A stretch of DNA of 64,000 bases from Mucilaginibacter oryzae (GTDB lineage: Bacteria > Bacteroidota > Bacteroidia > Sphingobacteriales > Sphingobacteriaceae), in the NCBI RefSeq assembly GCF_003148845.1, contig NZ_QGHA01000004.1:1-64000 (forward strand). Reading direction: 5' to 3'. Under the pieces are notes generated by a model that ran no database searches, had not been told where the DNA came from, and saw only the letters and a list, made by a program, of their open reading frames with translations. Positions within the stretch are counted from its first letter, which is position 1, and every line of letters begins with the position of its first letter. This document shows positions 46,202 to 54,948 of this stretch, piece after piece. Both the position numbers and the translations under genes were made by a program.

Positions 46202-46447
46202 ATTTAGATGTGAGGTTTATTGATCACTAAGATAAGCTTCTTAATGTATTGTTGGTGAGAATGCTTTGTAAAATAGTTTACACAATCGATCCTCCCGTTT
46301 TACACTGTCAGTAAACATCAGCCGTTATCCGGACCGTAGTATAAAACCTTTGGCCTTTTAACATTCCTCCTTTACCTTAATACGTCATTTAGTTGCAATT
46401 AACAATAATTCATGCCATTGTTGTACCTTATCATCGGCACAAAAAAT

Positions 46448-46455
46448 TAAATTTG
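46448..46455 (+). promoter_or_regulatory. -7 promoter box of the heme operon
   Basis: TAAATTTG is an exact TAnnTTTG match, 22 bp before the TTG start of hemC. TTGTTG at 46418-46423 is a possible -33 with spacing somewhat longer than usual. Confidence 0.55.
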
Positions 46456-46477
46456 CAACCGTTAAACATTCATTCTT

Positions 46478-48052
46478 TTGGACAGAAAACTGATTATAGG
46501 AACCCGTGGCAGTGAATTGGCTTTATGGCAGGCCAATTTTGTTAAAGACAGCCTTGCTGCCATCAACATTACCGCCGAGTTAAAGATCATCAAAACACAG
46601 GGCGACCGTATCCTGAACCTTAGCTTTGATAAGCTGGAAGGCAAAGGTTTCTTTACCAAAGAATTAGAAGAAGAATTATTAGCCGGCACTATAGATCTGG
46701 CCGTTCATTCGCATAAAGATTTGCCGACTGAAAACCCTCCGGGACTCATTATCGCGGCAGTTTCAGAACGGGAAGATCCGTCTGAACTGTTGTTGATATT
46801 GAAGGATTGCGTTGATGTGCACCAGAAACTGTCGCTTAAATATGGCGGTATAGTAGGTACCTCATCAAACCGCCGTAAAGCCCAGTTGCTGGCCCACCGT
46901 CCCGACCTTGAAATTGAAGATTTGCGCGGCAACGTACCTACGCGGATAGGGAAACTGCGCGACGAAAAATATGACGCCATTATGCTGGCCAAAGCCGGTG
47001 TTGCCCGTTTAGGGATCGACCTGAGCGAGTTCCACGTTGAGGAACTTACCCCTGTCGAACTGATCCCGGCCCCGGCGCAAGGGGCGTTGGCTATCCAGAT
47101 TCGCGAAACAGACCACGAACTTTTTGAAGCCCTGCAGGCCTTACATCATGCCGATGTAGCCGAGGAATTAGCAGTTGAGCGTACTGTATTAAAATTATTT
47201 GGCGGCGGCTGCCATTTGCCTTTAGGCTGCTACTGCCGTAAAGAAGAGGGGCAGTTCCAGGTATTCACCTCGAAAGCTGAAGAAGGCGACCAGTTTCCGG
47301 ACAGGTTGTTTTTAGAAGCGCCAACCACCGAAGGCCTTGCCGAGCGGGTAGTAGCTAAATTTGACAAGGACCGCAAGCGCCCTGCAAGCGTATTCATTTC
47401 GCGCGAGTTGGGTGAGCAAAGCTATTTCCGCAAAGCGATTGAAAAGCACGGCATCGCCGTAGAGGCGCGCTCACTGATCCGCACCGTGCCGGTAATGACG
47501 CACCTCGATTCATACATATTAAGAAATGTGGATTGGATCTTCTTTTCGAGCAAAAACGCTGTCGAATACTTTTTTCAGCTTAACCCGCAGTTTCCTAAAA
47601 AGGTGAAGTTTGGGGTAATGGGTAGCGGCAGCGAAGAAATGTTGCGCCGCAAAGGCCACTTTACCGATTATGTGGGCGAAGGTACCGACACCGCCGAAGT
47701 AGCCGAAGAATTTGCCAAACTGGCCAACGGAAGCATTGTGCTGTTCCCGGGGGCTGAAAACCCGATGAGGAGCATTCAGCAGGGGCTTTCGGCCGATACC
47801 AAAATAATCGACCTGCCCGTTTACGAAACCGTGCTGGAAGAGGATGTTGAGGCCAGCGGCGCGGATGTGATGGTGTTTACCAGTCCGTCAAACGTGGAAG
47901 CCTACTTTGCCAATAACCTGCTCGACCCTTACCAGAAAGTAGTGGCGATAGGCAAATCAACCGGCAAAAAATTTGACGAAATGGGTGTAAAATACACGCT
48001 TCCCTACTCGCCCGACGAAGTTGGGCTGGCAGAGGCGGTGTTTGGGATATAA
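46478..48052 (+). CDS. hemC: Hydroxymethylbilane synthase fused to uroporphyrinogen-III synthase
   Basis: Residues 1-300 are a complete HemC: IIGTRGSELALWQANFV, the catalytic loop VHSHKDLPTE, LRGNVPTRIGKL, PAPAQGALAIQ, and the cofactor cysteine in GGGCHLPLGCY. After a short linker, residues 310-524 form a second domain with VFISRELGEQSYFRKAI, DWIFFSSKNAVEYFF, VMVFTSPSNVEAYF and VVAIGKSTGKKFDEMG, a HEM4 fold. A single polypeptide would therefore turn porphobilinogen into uroporphyrinogen III. The start is TTG at 46478. The stop TAA directly precedes a CCCC repeat and then hemB. Confidence 0.93.
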   Translation: MDRKLIIGTRGSELALWQANFVKDSLAAINITAELKIIKTQGDRILNLSFDKLEGKGFFTKELEEELLAGTIDLAVHSHKDLPTENPPGLIIAAVSEREDPSELLLILKDCVDVHQKLSLKYGGIVGTSSNRRKAQLLAHRPDLEIEDLRGNVPTRIGKLRDEKYDAIMLAKAGVARLGIDLSEFHVEELTPVELIPAPAQGALAIQIRETDHELFEALQALHHADVAEELAVERTVLKLFGGGCHLPLGCYCRKEEGQFQVFTSKAEEGDQFPDRLFLEAPTTEGLAERVVAKFDKDRKRPASVFISRELGEQSYFRKAIEKHGIAVEARSLIRTVPVMTHLDSYILRNVDWIFFSSKNAVEYFFQLNPQFPKKVKFGVMGSGSEEMLRRKGHFTDYVGEGTDTAEVAEEFAKLANGSIVLFPGAENPMRSIQQGLSADTKIIDLPVYETVLEEDVEASGADVMVFTSPSNVEAYFANNLLDPYQKVVAIGKSTGKKFDEMGVKYTLPYSPDEVGLAEAVFGI

Positions 48053-48053
48053 G

Positions 48054-48161
48054 CCCCGCCCCCTAACCCCCTAAAGGGGGAACAATTAGTTGGGTGAATG
48101 ATATAGTGTATAATTAATAACTTGATTTTAAAACTCCCCCTTTAGGGGGTTTGGGGGGCTT
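48054..48161. repeat. Inverted pair of CCCCCTAAAGGGGG repeats between hemC and hemB
   Basis: One unit, CCCCGCCCCCTAACCCCC then TAAAGGGGGAAC, lies at 48054-48083. A reverse unit, CTCCCCCTTTAGGGGG followed by TTTGGGGGGCTT, lies at 48135-48161 and ends at the ATG of hemB. Each unit is itself a palindrome, and the two are inverted relative to each other. The hemB ribosome-binding region is embedded in the second unit. Confidence 0.85.
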
Positions 48162-49133
48162 ATGTTACAACGACCAAGAAGGAACCGCAAGAGTGAAGTG
48201 ATCCGCCAGATGGTGCAGGAAACGCATGTTAGCGCGGCTAACCTGATTTTTCCGCTGTTTATTATTGATGGCGTAAACCAGAAAAGTGAAGTGGCATCAA
48301 TGCCGGGCATCTTCCGTTATTCTATTGATAATTTGCTGCGCGAGATTGAAAGCTGCATGAAGTTGGGCTTGAACTCGTTCGATCTGTTCCCGAATATTGC
48401 CGAGGAACTGAAAGATAAATTCGCTACCGAAAGCTACCGCGACGAAAGTTTATACCTGCGCGCTATCCGCGAGGTAAAGAAAAACTTTCCGGAAGCCTGC
48501 GTAATTACCGATGTTGCTATGGATCCTTACAGCAGCGATGGCCACGACGGCATTGTAGAGAATGGTGTGATCCTGAATGATGAAACTTTAGATGTTTTGG
48601 GTAAAATGGCTTTGGCACATGCACAATCGGGCGCGGATATCATCGCCCCATCAGATATGATGGACGGCCGTGTGGGTTACATTCGCAATGTGCTGGATGA
48701 TAATGGCTTTACCAATGTATCTATCATGTCGTACTCGGCCAAGTATGCCAGTGCGTTTTATGGGCCGTTCAGGGATGCCTTGAACTCGGCGCCTAAATTC
48801 GGCGATAAAAAAACCTACCAGATGAACCCTGCAAACCAACGCGAGGCCCTGATTGAGGCCGAGTTGGATGAGGTGGAAGGCGCGGACTTCCTGATGGTAA
48901 AACCGGCATTATCATACCTGGATGTGATCAAGCTGATCAAAGATAACACCGAGCTACCGGTAGCTGCCTACAACGTAAGCGGCGAATATGCCATGATCAA
49001 GGCAGCGGTACAACGCGGCTGGCTTAATGAGCAGCGCGCCATTACCGAGGTGCTCACCAGCATCCGCCGTGCAGGTGCAACCGCCATTTTAACTTACCAC
49101 GCCAAGGAGGTTTTGGAGAATAAGTGGTTGTAG
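48162..49133 (+). CDS. hemB: Porphobilinogen synthase (5-aminolevulinate dehydratase)
   Basis: The 323-residue enzyme joins two 5-aminolevulinates. Motifs: LIFPLFIIDG near the start, DVAMDPYSSDGHDG, IAPSDMMDGRVGYIR, the first active-site lysine in SYSAKYASAFYGPFRDA, and the Schiff-base lysine in FLMVKPALSYLDVI. The region of the metal-binding cysteines has DVAMDPYSSDGHDGI in place of the cysteine triad, so the enzyme is magnesium- rather than zinc-dependent. Its ATG immediately follows a repeat, so translation probably depends on that structure. Confidence 0.96.
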   Translation: MLQRPRRNRKSEVIRQMVQETHVSAANLIFPLFIIDGVNQKSEVASMPGIFRYSIDNLLREIESCMKLGLNSFDLFPNIAEELKDKFATESYRDESLYLRAIREVKKNFPEACVITDVAMDPYSSDGHDGIVENGVILNDETLDVLGKMALAHAQSGADIIAPSDMMDGRVGYIRNVLDDNGFTNVSIMSYSAKYASAFYGPFRDALNSAPKFGDKKTYQMNPANQREALIEAELDEVEGADFLMVKPALSYLDVIKLIKDNTELPVAAYNVSGEYAMIKAAVQRGWLNEQRAITEVLTSIRRAGATAILTYHAKEVLENKWL

Positions 49134-49135
49134 GG

Positions 49136-49270
49136 GAGCTAAAAGCGGAAGGCTAAAGGCCCAGAGCTCAATAAACAACAATAATAAAAGCTTTAAGCCT
49201 TGAGCTTTTTGCTTTTAGCTAATAAAAACAGCTTTAAGCCTTTGGCTTTCTGCTTTACGCTCAAAAAAAG
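49136..49270. repeat. Word-type inverted repeats between hemB and hemL (AGCTTTAAGCC family)
   Basis: The left arm GAGCTAAAAGCGGAAGGCTA and onward (49136-49170) is complementary to the arm GCTTTAAGCCTTTGGCTTTC and onward at 49230-49262. An intermediate copy, AAGCCTTGAGCTTTTTGC then TTTTAGCT, lies at 49196-49220. All arms use variants of the words AGCTTTAAGCC, GCTTTTAGCT. Together they fill the gap before hemL. Confidence 0.75.
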
Positions 49271-49288
49271 CTTTAAGCTTAAATAAAT

Positions 49289-50680
49289 ATGTTTGATTCA
49301 ATAAAAAAGATGTTTTCAGCAGAGGATGAACCGGTAAATACAACGGGTAAGCCGGATATTAGTCGCGAAAAATCGGCAGAGTTGTATGCCAGGGCGCAAA
49401 CTTATTTTCCGGGTGGGGTTAACTCGCCGGTGAGGGCTTTTAAATCGGTTTACGGTACGCCGTTGTTTATTCAAAAAGGGGATGGTGCGCATATCTGGGA
49501 TGCCGATGGCAACGAGTTTATAGATTATTGCTGCTCATGGGGGCCGCTCATCCTGGGCCATAACAACGCCAAAGTACGCGAAAAAGTAACCGAGGTAATG
49601 CAAAACGGCATGAGTTTCGGCGCGCCAACAGCTTTAGAAAACGAGCTTGCCGAGCTGATCCTCAAAAACAACAAGTTTATCGAAAAAATCCGTTTTGTAA
49701 GCTCAGGCACCGAGGCCGTAATGTCGGCTATCAGGTTGGCCAGGGGCTACACCAAACGCGATAAGATCCTGAAGTTTGAAGGCTGCTACCACGGACATGC
49801 CGATGCCCTGCTGGTAAAAGCGGGTTCGGGTTTGGTTACTTTCGGCGAAACCTCATCGGCAGGTGTGCCAAAATCAGTAGCTGATGAAACCATTGTGGTA
49901 GCTTTGAATGATAAGGAAGCTTTAATTAAGGCATTTGAGGAGTTTAAAAACCAGATAGCGGCAGTAATTATTGAGCCGGTACCGGCCAACAACGGTTTAT
50001 TGCTGCAGGAAAAAGAATACCTGCAATACCTGCGCGACATCTGTACCCAAAACGGTACCCTGTTGATATTTGATGAGGTGATTTCGGGCTTCCGTGTGGG
50101 CTTTGAGGGCGCTGCCGGTTACTACCAGATCAAACCGGATATCATTACTTACGGTAAAATTATCGGTGGCGGGATGCCCGTGGGCGCTTATGGTTCATCG
50201 GCGGCTATAATGAGTAATATTTCGCCGGAAGGGTCTGTTTACCAGGCCGGTACTTTATCAGGTAACCCGGTTGCCATGGGGGCTGGCATTGCTCAACTCA
50301 GCGAGCTTTTACGCGCAGGCTTTTACCGCGACCTGAACAATAAAACAGAAGAGTTTGTAGAAGCAATTCAGCGGTTTGCTACTGCCCGCAATTATAAATT
50401 TAAGGTATTTGGCATCGGCTCCATATTTTGGTTCGCATTTACAGATAAAGAGTATATTCGTAAGGCAGAAGATATAGATGCATCTGGAATGGAGAAATTC
50501 AAAAAGCTTCACCGCGAGTTGCTGAACAGGGGCATTTATTTAGGTCCGTCGGGTTATGAGGTTGGCTTTATATCATCAGCCCATACCAAAACAGACCTGG
50601 AGAAAACAAAACGTGCTATATTTGATAGTTTGGATTTAGTTTTTAAACCCCACCCAACCCTCCCAGGAAGGGAGGGCTAA
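49289..50680 (+). CDS. hemL: Glutamate-1-semialdehyde 2,1-aminomutase
   Basis: The 463-residue PLP enzyme converts GSA to 5-aminolevulinate. It has the N-terminal pattern FPGGVNSPVRAFKSV, CSWGPLILGH, the tight G-x-E-A-V-M-S-A-I-R-L-A-R-G phosphate site, EPVPANNGLL, FDEVISGFR, and the Schiff-base lysine in ITYGKIIGGGMPVGAYG. About 30 extra residues precede the core. The last ten residues, PHPTLPGREG, are encoded by an intergenic-type repeat (50648-50677), so the original C terminus has probably been replaced. Confidence 0.96.
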   Translation: MFDSIKKMFSAEDEPVNTTGKPDISREKSAELYARAQTYFPGGVNSPVRAFKSVYGTPLFIQKGDGAHIWDADGNEFIDYCCSWGPLILGHNNAKVREKVTEVMQNGMSFGAPTALENELAELILKNNKFIEKIRFVSSGTEAVMSAIRLARGYTKRDKILKFEGCYHGHADALLVKAGSGLVTFGETSSAGVPKSVADETIVVALNDKEALIKAFEEFKNQIAAVIIEPVPANNGLLLQEKEYLQYLRDICTQNGTLLIFDEVISGFRVGFEGAAGYYQIKPDIITYGKIIGGGMPVGAYGSSAAIMSNISPEGSVYQAGTLSGNPVAMGAGIAQLSELLRAGFYRDLNNKTEEFVEAIQRFATARNYKFKVFGIGSIFWFAFTDKEYIRKAEDIDASGMEKFKKLHRELLNRGIYLGPSGYEVGFISSAHTKTDLEKTKRAIFDSLDLVFKPHPTLPGREG

Positions 50681-50725
50681 AATAAAATCTTGAAGTCTCC
50701 TCCTTTGGAGGAGATTTAGAGGAGG
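50648..50725. repeat. CCCTCCC...GGGAGGG repeat overlapping the end of hemL, plus inverted partner
   Basis: The unit at 50648-50677 (CCCCACCCAACCCTCCC, then AGGAAGGGAGGGC) lies in the hemL frame and provides its tail and stop. A reverse unit at 50694-50725 (GTCTCCTCCTTTGGAGGAG and ATTTAGAGGAGG) runs up to the histidine kinase start and contains its GGAGG ribosome-binding site. Confidence 0.8.
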
Positions 50726-50729
50726 TACA

Positions 50730-51605
50730 ATGAAAAAGACATTCGTAATTTTCTATGCGCTCATTACCTACGCTGTTGCGGAGTTGGTTTGGTGGGGCTA
50801 TATGCTGGTTACGCTGCAGCCGCGCCGTACCGGCATGATCATGGGCGAAGGCGCCATGTTTATTGCCGTGTTTTTAATAGGCGCTATTAACCTGCACCGT
50901 TCGTTTAACAAAGAGCGCCGGTTACAGGAGCAGAAAAAGAATTTCCTGATGTCGGTTACGCATGAGTTGAAATCGCCATTGGCTTCCATCAAGATCCTTT
51001 TGCAAACCATCCAGAAGCGCCAGCTTACCAGGGAGCAGATTCTCGATTTTATTGATAAATCATTAAACGATGTGGAGCGTTTGGATGATATGGTGGAGAA
51101 CATGCTGCTGGCATCCAAGCTCGAAAACCAATCGTACAGCTTTCCTAAGGCCAGCTTTAACCTTTCGGTTTTGGTTGACAGCATTGTTAACCGTTTGCAA
51201 ATATCCAAATGCGATTGTAACCAGCAGATCATCGAAGCAGAGATTGAGCCTAAGGTGGAAATTATCGGCGATAAGTTCGCGCTTACCTCGGTAGTGACTA
51301 ATTTGATTGAGAACGCCGTAAAATATTCAAGTCCGTGTTCGTCGGTAGGTGTAAAACTTTTCTCGAAAGATGATAAGGTTTATTTGCAGGTATCAGATCA
51401 CGGCATCGGTATTGCCGATTCAGAAAAAACACGCATCTTCGATCGGTTTTACCGCGTAGGCAGTGAAGATACCCGTAACACCAAAGGCACCGGACTGGGC
51501 CTTTACATCGTTAAGGAGGTGTTGGATAAACACCAGGCCAGCATCAGGGTGAAAGATAACCGCCCGGTTGGCAGCATTTTTGAAGTTACATTTGGATTAA
51601 CCTAA
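50730..51605 (+). CDS. Two-component sensor histidine kinase
   Basis: The 291-residue kinase has two N-terminal helices with almost no periplasmic loop (residues 5-25 and 38-57), so it probably senses within the membrane or cytoplasm. The H box is SVTHELKSPLASIK, the N box NLIENAVKYS, then DHGIGIAD and GTGLGLYIVKEVL. Its partner regulator starts 8 bp downstream. It sits between hemL and hemE on the same strand, so heme or precursor level is a plausible signal; that is context only. Confidence 0.92.
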   Translation: MKKTFVIFYALITYAVAELVWWGYMLVTLQPRRTGMIMGEGAMFIAVFLIGAINLHRSFNKERRLQEQKKNFLMSVTHELKSPLASIKILLQTIQKRQLTREQILDFIDKSLNDVERLDDMVENMLLASKLENQSYSFPKASFNLSVLVDSIVNRLQISKCDCNQQIIEAEIEPKVEIIGDKFALTSVVTNLIENAVKYSSPCSSVGVKLFSKDDKVYLQVSDHGIGIADSEKTRIFDRFYRVGSEDTRNTKGTGLGLYIVKEVLDKHQASIRVKDNRPVGSIFEVTFGLT

Positions 51606-51613
51606 ATTACAAG

Positions 51614-52330
51614 ATGAACAATACGCCCAACAAAAAAAGAATTTTACTGGCCGAAGACGAAGAGCATTTGTTAGAGGCTATTAAGCTTAACCTTGAGCTT
51701 GAGGGCTACAAGGTTTCGCCGGCTAAAAACGGCAAAAAAGCCTTGCAACTTTTTAAAGAAGAACGTTTTAACCTGGTGATATTAGACGTGATGATGCCCG
51801 AGATTGACGGCTTTGTGGTAGCCGAAACCATCAGGCTTGAAAATACCGAGGTGCCTATCATGTTTTTGACGGCTAAAAACACCAACGAGGACAAGATTTC
51901 GGGCCTGAAAAAAGGAGCTGATGATTACCTGACCAAGCCGTTTAACCTGGAAGAGTTGATTTTAAGGGTGAACAACCTGGTGAAACGCAGCCTGAAAGGC
52001 GAAGACCTGAAAGAGTTTAACAGCTATAAAATAGGCGATAAAACCATCCACTTCAACTCGTTTGAACTGGTTAATGAAGATGGTTCGATCACCGCGCTTA
52101 CCAAAAAAGAAACCATGCTGCTGAAACTGCTGATTGAGCGCCGTAACGACGCTGTATCGCGCGAGCAAATCCTGGAAACTGTTTGGAACTATGACGTTTA
52201 CCCGTCAACCCGTACTATCGATAACTTTATCCTAACCTTCCGTAAGTATTTTGAACCGGATCCTAAAAACCCGGTTTATTTTCACTCTATCCGCGGTGTA
52301 GGCTATAAATTTACCGATAACCAGCATTAA
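51614..52330 (+). CDS. OmpR-family response regulator
   Basis: The 238-residue protein has a receiver domain with AEDEEHLL, the phosphoaspartate in ILDVMMPEIDG and the lysine in YLTKPFNLEE. A winged-helix DNA-binding domain follows (LTKKETMLLKLLIE, SREQILETVWNYD, TRTIDNFILTFRKYFE and IRGVGYKF). Its stop TAA overlaps the ATG of the next gene by one base, so the downstream TPR protein is coupled to it. Confidence 0.95.
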   Translation: MNNTPNKKRILLAEDEEHLLEAIKLNLELEGYKVSPAKNGKKALQLFKEERFNLVILDVMMPEIDGFVVAETIRLENTEVPIMFLTAKNTNEDKISGLKKGADDYLTKPFNLEELILRVNNLVKRSLKGEDLKEFNSYKIGDKTIHFNSFELVNEDGSITALTKKETMLLKLLIERRNDAVSREQILETVWNYDVYPSTRTIDNFILTFRKYFEPDPKNPVYFHSIRGVGYKFTDNQH

Positions 52331-52851
52331 TGTTCAGCAACAGGGTACGCATATTCATTGCTTTTGTATTCCTGCTATCGTTGGGGGTGTTATTGTATTT
52401 CCGCATTTATGAGCTGGCCGCTGTAGCTGCCATGATGATCATTTTGCTAATCTGGGATTATTTCAGGCAAGGTACGTTGGTGGTAGCAGCCAAACATTTT
52501 CATGTTAAGGATTATGATAAAACGGTAGCCTCGCTAAACCAGATCATGAAACCCGAATGGCTCAGCAAAAAGCGCCGCGGTTATTATGAGTTTATATACG
52601 GCGGTGTATGCCTGCAAAAGCAGGATTTTGAAGGGGCAGAAAGGCATTATGAAATAGCGGCGCAATATCCTCTACGTTCTGTAAATGATCACGTAGCCGC
52701 GTTGGTAAGCGTGGCCAATATCAGCATAAGGCGCGGCAACTACGAAAAAGCCAAAGCCTACCTGCAACTGGCCGAGCAGCACAGGGATACGATAACCGCA
52801 AAAATGAAGGAGGTAATTAACCGCCTTCAACAGGAATTGAAAAAGCACTAA
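52330..52851 (+). CDS. Small membrane-anchored TPR-like protein
   Basis: The 173-residue protein has one or two hydrophobic helices at the N terminus (residues 5-42). About 120 residues of helical repeats follow: AAKHFHVKDYDKTVASLNQI, CLQKQDFEGAERHYEIAA and ISIRRGNYEKAKAYLQLA, the last two matching TPR spacing. It probably works with the kinase and regulator encoded just upstream. It is not a recognised heme enzyme. Confidence 0.7.
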   Translation: MFSNRVRIFIAFVFLLSLGVLLYFRIYELAAVAAMMIILLIWDYFRQGTLVVAAKHFHVKDYDKTVASLNQIMKPEWLSKKRRGYYEFIYGGVCLQKQDFEGAERHYEIAAQYPLRSVNDHVAALVSVANISIRRGNYEKAKAYLQLAEQHRDTITAKMKEVINRLQQELKKH

Positions 52852-53059
52852 AAAGAGAGTCAAGACAGCAAGAAGTAAGAGTCAAGACAGCAAGAGACAA
52901 TAAAAAAGATAAAGAGACGGGAGGACAGATTCAGGAAACAAGATAAAAAGCGAGGGAAGCAAAAAATAAGAGTAAGGAAGAGTAGTTCTTTCTTGCATCT
53001 TGATTTCTTACTTCCTGATTCTCTTCTTCTTGGCACTTGATTCTTGATTTCTTGCTTCT
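52852..53059. repeat. Word-type inverted repeats before hemE (TCAAGA/CAAGAAGT family)
   Basis: The left arm uses GAGTCAAGACAGCAAGA twice (52857-52893). The right arm (52991-53059) consists of the reverse words TCTTGCATCTTGATTTC, TTGATTCTTGATTTC and CTTGCTTC. The complement is imperfect and about 95 bp lie between the arms. It fills the gap before hemE, whose ATG at 53070 lies 10 bp beyond. Confidence 0.7.
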
Positions 53060-53069
53060 ACCACAAATT

Positions 53070-54095
53070 ATGAGAGATTCGTTATTAATAAAAGCGGCAT
53101 TTTCAGAGGCTACAGAACGCCCGCCGGTATGGATGATGAGGCAGGCAGGCCGCTTTATGAAAGAGTATTGGGATATCAAAAACAAATACTCCTTCCTTGA
53201 AATGTGCAAAACACCGGAGATTGCTGCCGATGTTACCATGCTGCCGGTTGATCTGCTGGGTATTGACGGCGCGATCCTGTTTTCGGATATCCTGGTAACC
53301 GGCGAAGCCATGGGTGGCGACTTGAGTTTTAACGCGGGTGTTGGTCCGCTGTTCGCGAACCCGGTGCGCACACAGGCCGATATCGACGCTTTGCAAACCG
53401 ATGTATTGGATAAACTGCAATATGTGGGTGATGCCATTAAAGTAATTCAGCAACGCCTGGCTGGCCGCATCCCTTTAATCGGTTTTGCCGGTGCGCCGTT
53501 TACGGTGATGAGTTACCTGGTTGAGGGCGGATCATCAAAGGATTTTAAACGCACCAAGCTGATGCTGCACAATGAGCCGGAAATGGCACATCAGCTGTTA
53601 GCAAAAATTGCCAGAGTTACGGCAGATTACCTGAATATGCAGATAGCTGCAGGTGTAAACGCCGTGCAAATTTTTGATAGCTGGGCACAGGCTTTGGCTT
53701 GGGATGATTACAAAGAGTTTAGCCACCGTTATATTGCCGAAATCATCAGCAAGTTAAACCGTAAGGATATCCCGGTGATTTCTTTCTGCAAAGGCAGCTC
53801 GGTTTTCGCGCCACTAATGGCGGAGGCCAAACCGGATGTGGTATCTATCGACTGGAATGTTGATCTTTTAGACATCAAAAAACGTTTACCAGCAGGCATC
53901 GCAGTACAGGGTAACCTCGACCCGCATATTTTGTATGCTGATAAGAAAGTAATTAAAGAACGCATCTACCGCTTGTTCGACAGGATGAAAGGAGAGAACG
54001 GCTTTATTTTCAACCTGGGCCACGGCATTATGCCGGATATTCCATTTGATAATGTGAAGTACGCGGTGGAAGTGATTAAAGAATATGCCCCCTAA
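53070..54095 (+). CDS. hemE: Uroporphyrinogen decarboxylase
   Basis: The 341-residue enzyme decarboxylates uroporphyrinogen III to coproporphyrinogen III. The ATG at 53070 gives the conserved start MRDSLLIKAAF; an upstream extension reads poorly. The substrate-binding PPVWMMRQAGRFMKEY, the aspartate in ILFSDILVTGEAMG, GFAGAPFTVMSYL and FNLGHGIMPDIPFDNV are all present. Its final codons GCC CCC TAA are part of the GCCCCCTAACCCC repeat, so the repeat provides the stop. Confidence 0.96.
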   Translation: MRDSLLIKAAFSEATERPPVWMMRQAGRFMKEYWDIKNKYSFLEMCKTPEIAADVTMLPVDLLGIDGAILFSDILVTGEAMGGDLSFNAGVGPLFANPVRTQADIDALQTDVLDKLQYVGDAIKVIQQRLAGRIPLIGFAGAPFTVMSYLVEGGSSKDFKRTKLMLHNEPEMAHQLLAKIARVTADYLNMQIAAGVNAVQIFDSWAQALAWDDYKEFSHRYIAEIISKLNRKDIPVISFCKGSSVFAPLMAEAKPDVVSIDWNVDLLDIKKRLPAGIAVQGNLDPHILYADKKVIKERIYRLFDRMKGENGFIFNLGHGIMPDIPFDNVKYAVEVIKEYAP

Positions 54096-54352
54096 CCCCA
54101 TAAAGGGGGAACTGAGGCGCAAAGCCCCCCGGCCCCCTAAAGGGGGAGTTTTAAGAACATGAGGGGATTGGCGCTAAGTGCAACGATACAAGGGGCTTTA
54201 AATAAATTATAGAATATAAACCGGCGAGGGCCGGGAAGCGCGATTCCCCTCTTGAGAGGGGTGGAGGGGTGTGTTAACAAGGCGATAAGAACGCGGATGA
54301 AACACACCCCTGCTTACGCTCTTTCCCACCGCGCCCCTCTCAAGTGGGGGTG
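54087..54352. repeat. Cluster of four CCCC/GGGG palindromic repeats between hemE and hemJ
   Basis: Unit 1 is 54087-54110 (GCCCCCTAACCCCATAAAGG...), unit 2 is 54124-54150, unit 3 is 54244-54275 (TTCCCCTCTTGAGAGGGG...) and unit 4 is 54301-54352 (AACACACCCCTG ... CGCCCCTCTCAAGTGGGG). Units 3 and 4 are inverted to each other (TGTGTT/AACACA and CCCCTC/GAGGGG words). The gap of 314 bp holds no gene. Confidence 0.8.
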
Positions 54353-54409
54353 TAAACCGCCGGACATTGAATAACGCTAATAAATACACCCATTTAGGGG
54401 CGGGGACAT

Positions 54410-54943
54410 ATGTACGATTACGTAAAAGCTATACACATCATTTTTGTAGTCTGCTGGATGGCGGGCTTATTTTATAGCGTACGTTTGTTTATTTATCATA
54501 CCGAGGCACAGGATAAGCCCGAGCCTGACCGTACTATACTATCCAAACAATTTGAGATCATCGAGTGCAAGTTATGGAATATCATAACCATCCCCTCTAT
54601 GTACCTCACCATAGCGGCGGGTGCAACAATGCTTATCCTGAAACCAATTTGGTTGCATTTTGGTTGGATGCATATTAAACTAACCTTTGTACTGGGGTTG
54701 GTAGTTTACCATTTTATCTGCCAAAATAAAATAAAACAGATGCGTAATGGTGTATTCAAATGGACATCTATTCAACTCCGTTTATGGAATGAGGTTGCCA
54801 CAATTTTTCTTTTCGCCATTGTTTTCCTTGTAGTACTTAAAAGTGCTTTGAATTGGATTTTCGGCGTTGTGGGATTGGTCTCGCTGGCTGTGATCTTGAT
54901 GATAGCGGTGAAAATCTATAAGCGGTTTAGGGAGAGGAAATAA
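54410..54943 (+). CDS. hemJ: HemJ-type protoporphyrinogen IX oxidase
   Basis: The 177-residue protein has four membrane helices and begins MYDYVKAIHIIFVVCWMAGL, with a conserved histidine in helix 1. RLFIYHTEA and a later HIKLTFVLGLVVYHF carry further histidines. This is the HemJ/UPF0093 family, the oxygen-independent-type protoporphyrinogen oxidase that functionally replaces HemG and HemY. Its place behind hemE on the same strand supports that. Confidence 0.88.
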   Translation: MYDYVKAIHIIFVVCWMAGLFYSVRLFIYHTEAQDKPEPDRTILSKQFEIIECKLWNIITIPSMYLTIAAGATMLILKPIWLHFGWMHIKLTFVLGLVVYHFICQNKIKQMRNGVFKWTSIQLRLWNEVATIFLFAIVFLVVLKSALNWIFGVVGLVSLAVILMIAVKIYKRFRERK

Positions 54944-54948
54944 GATTG

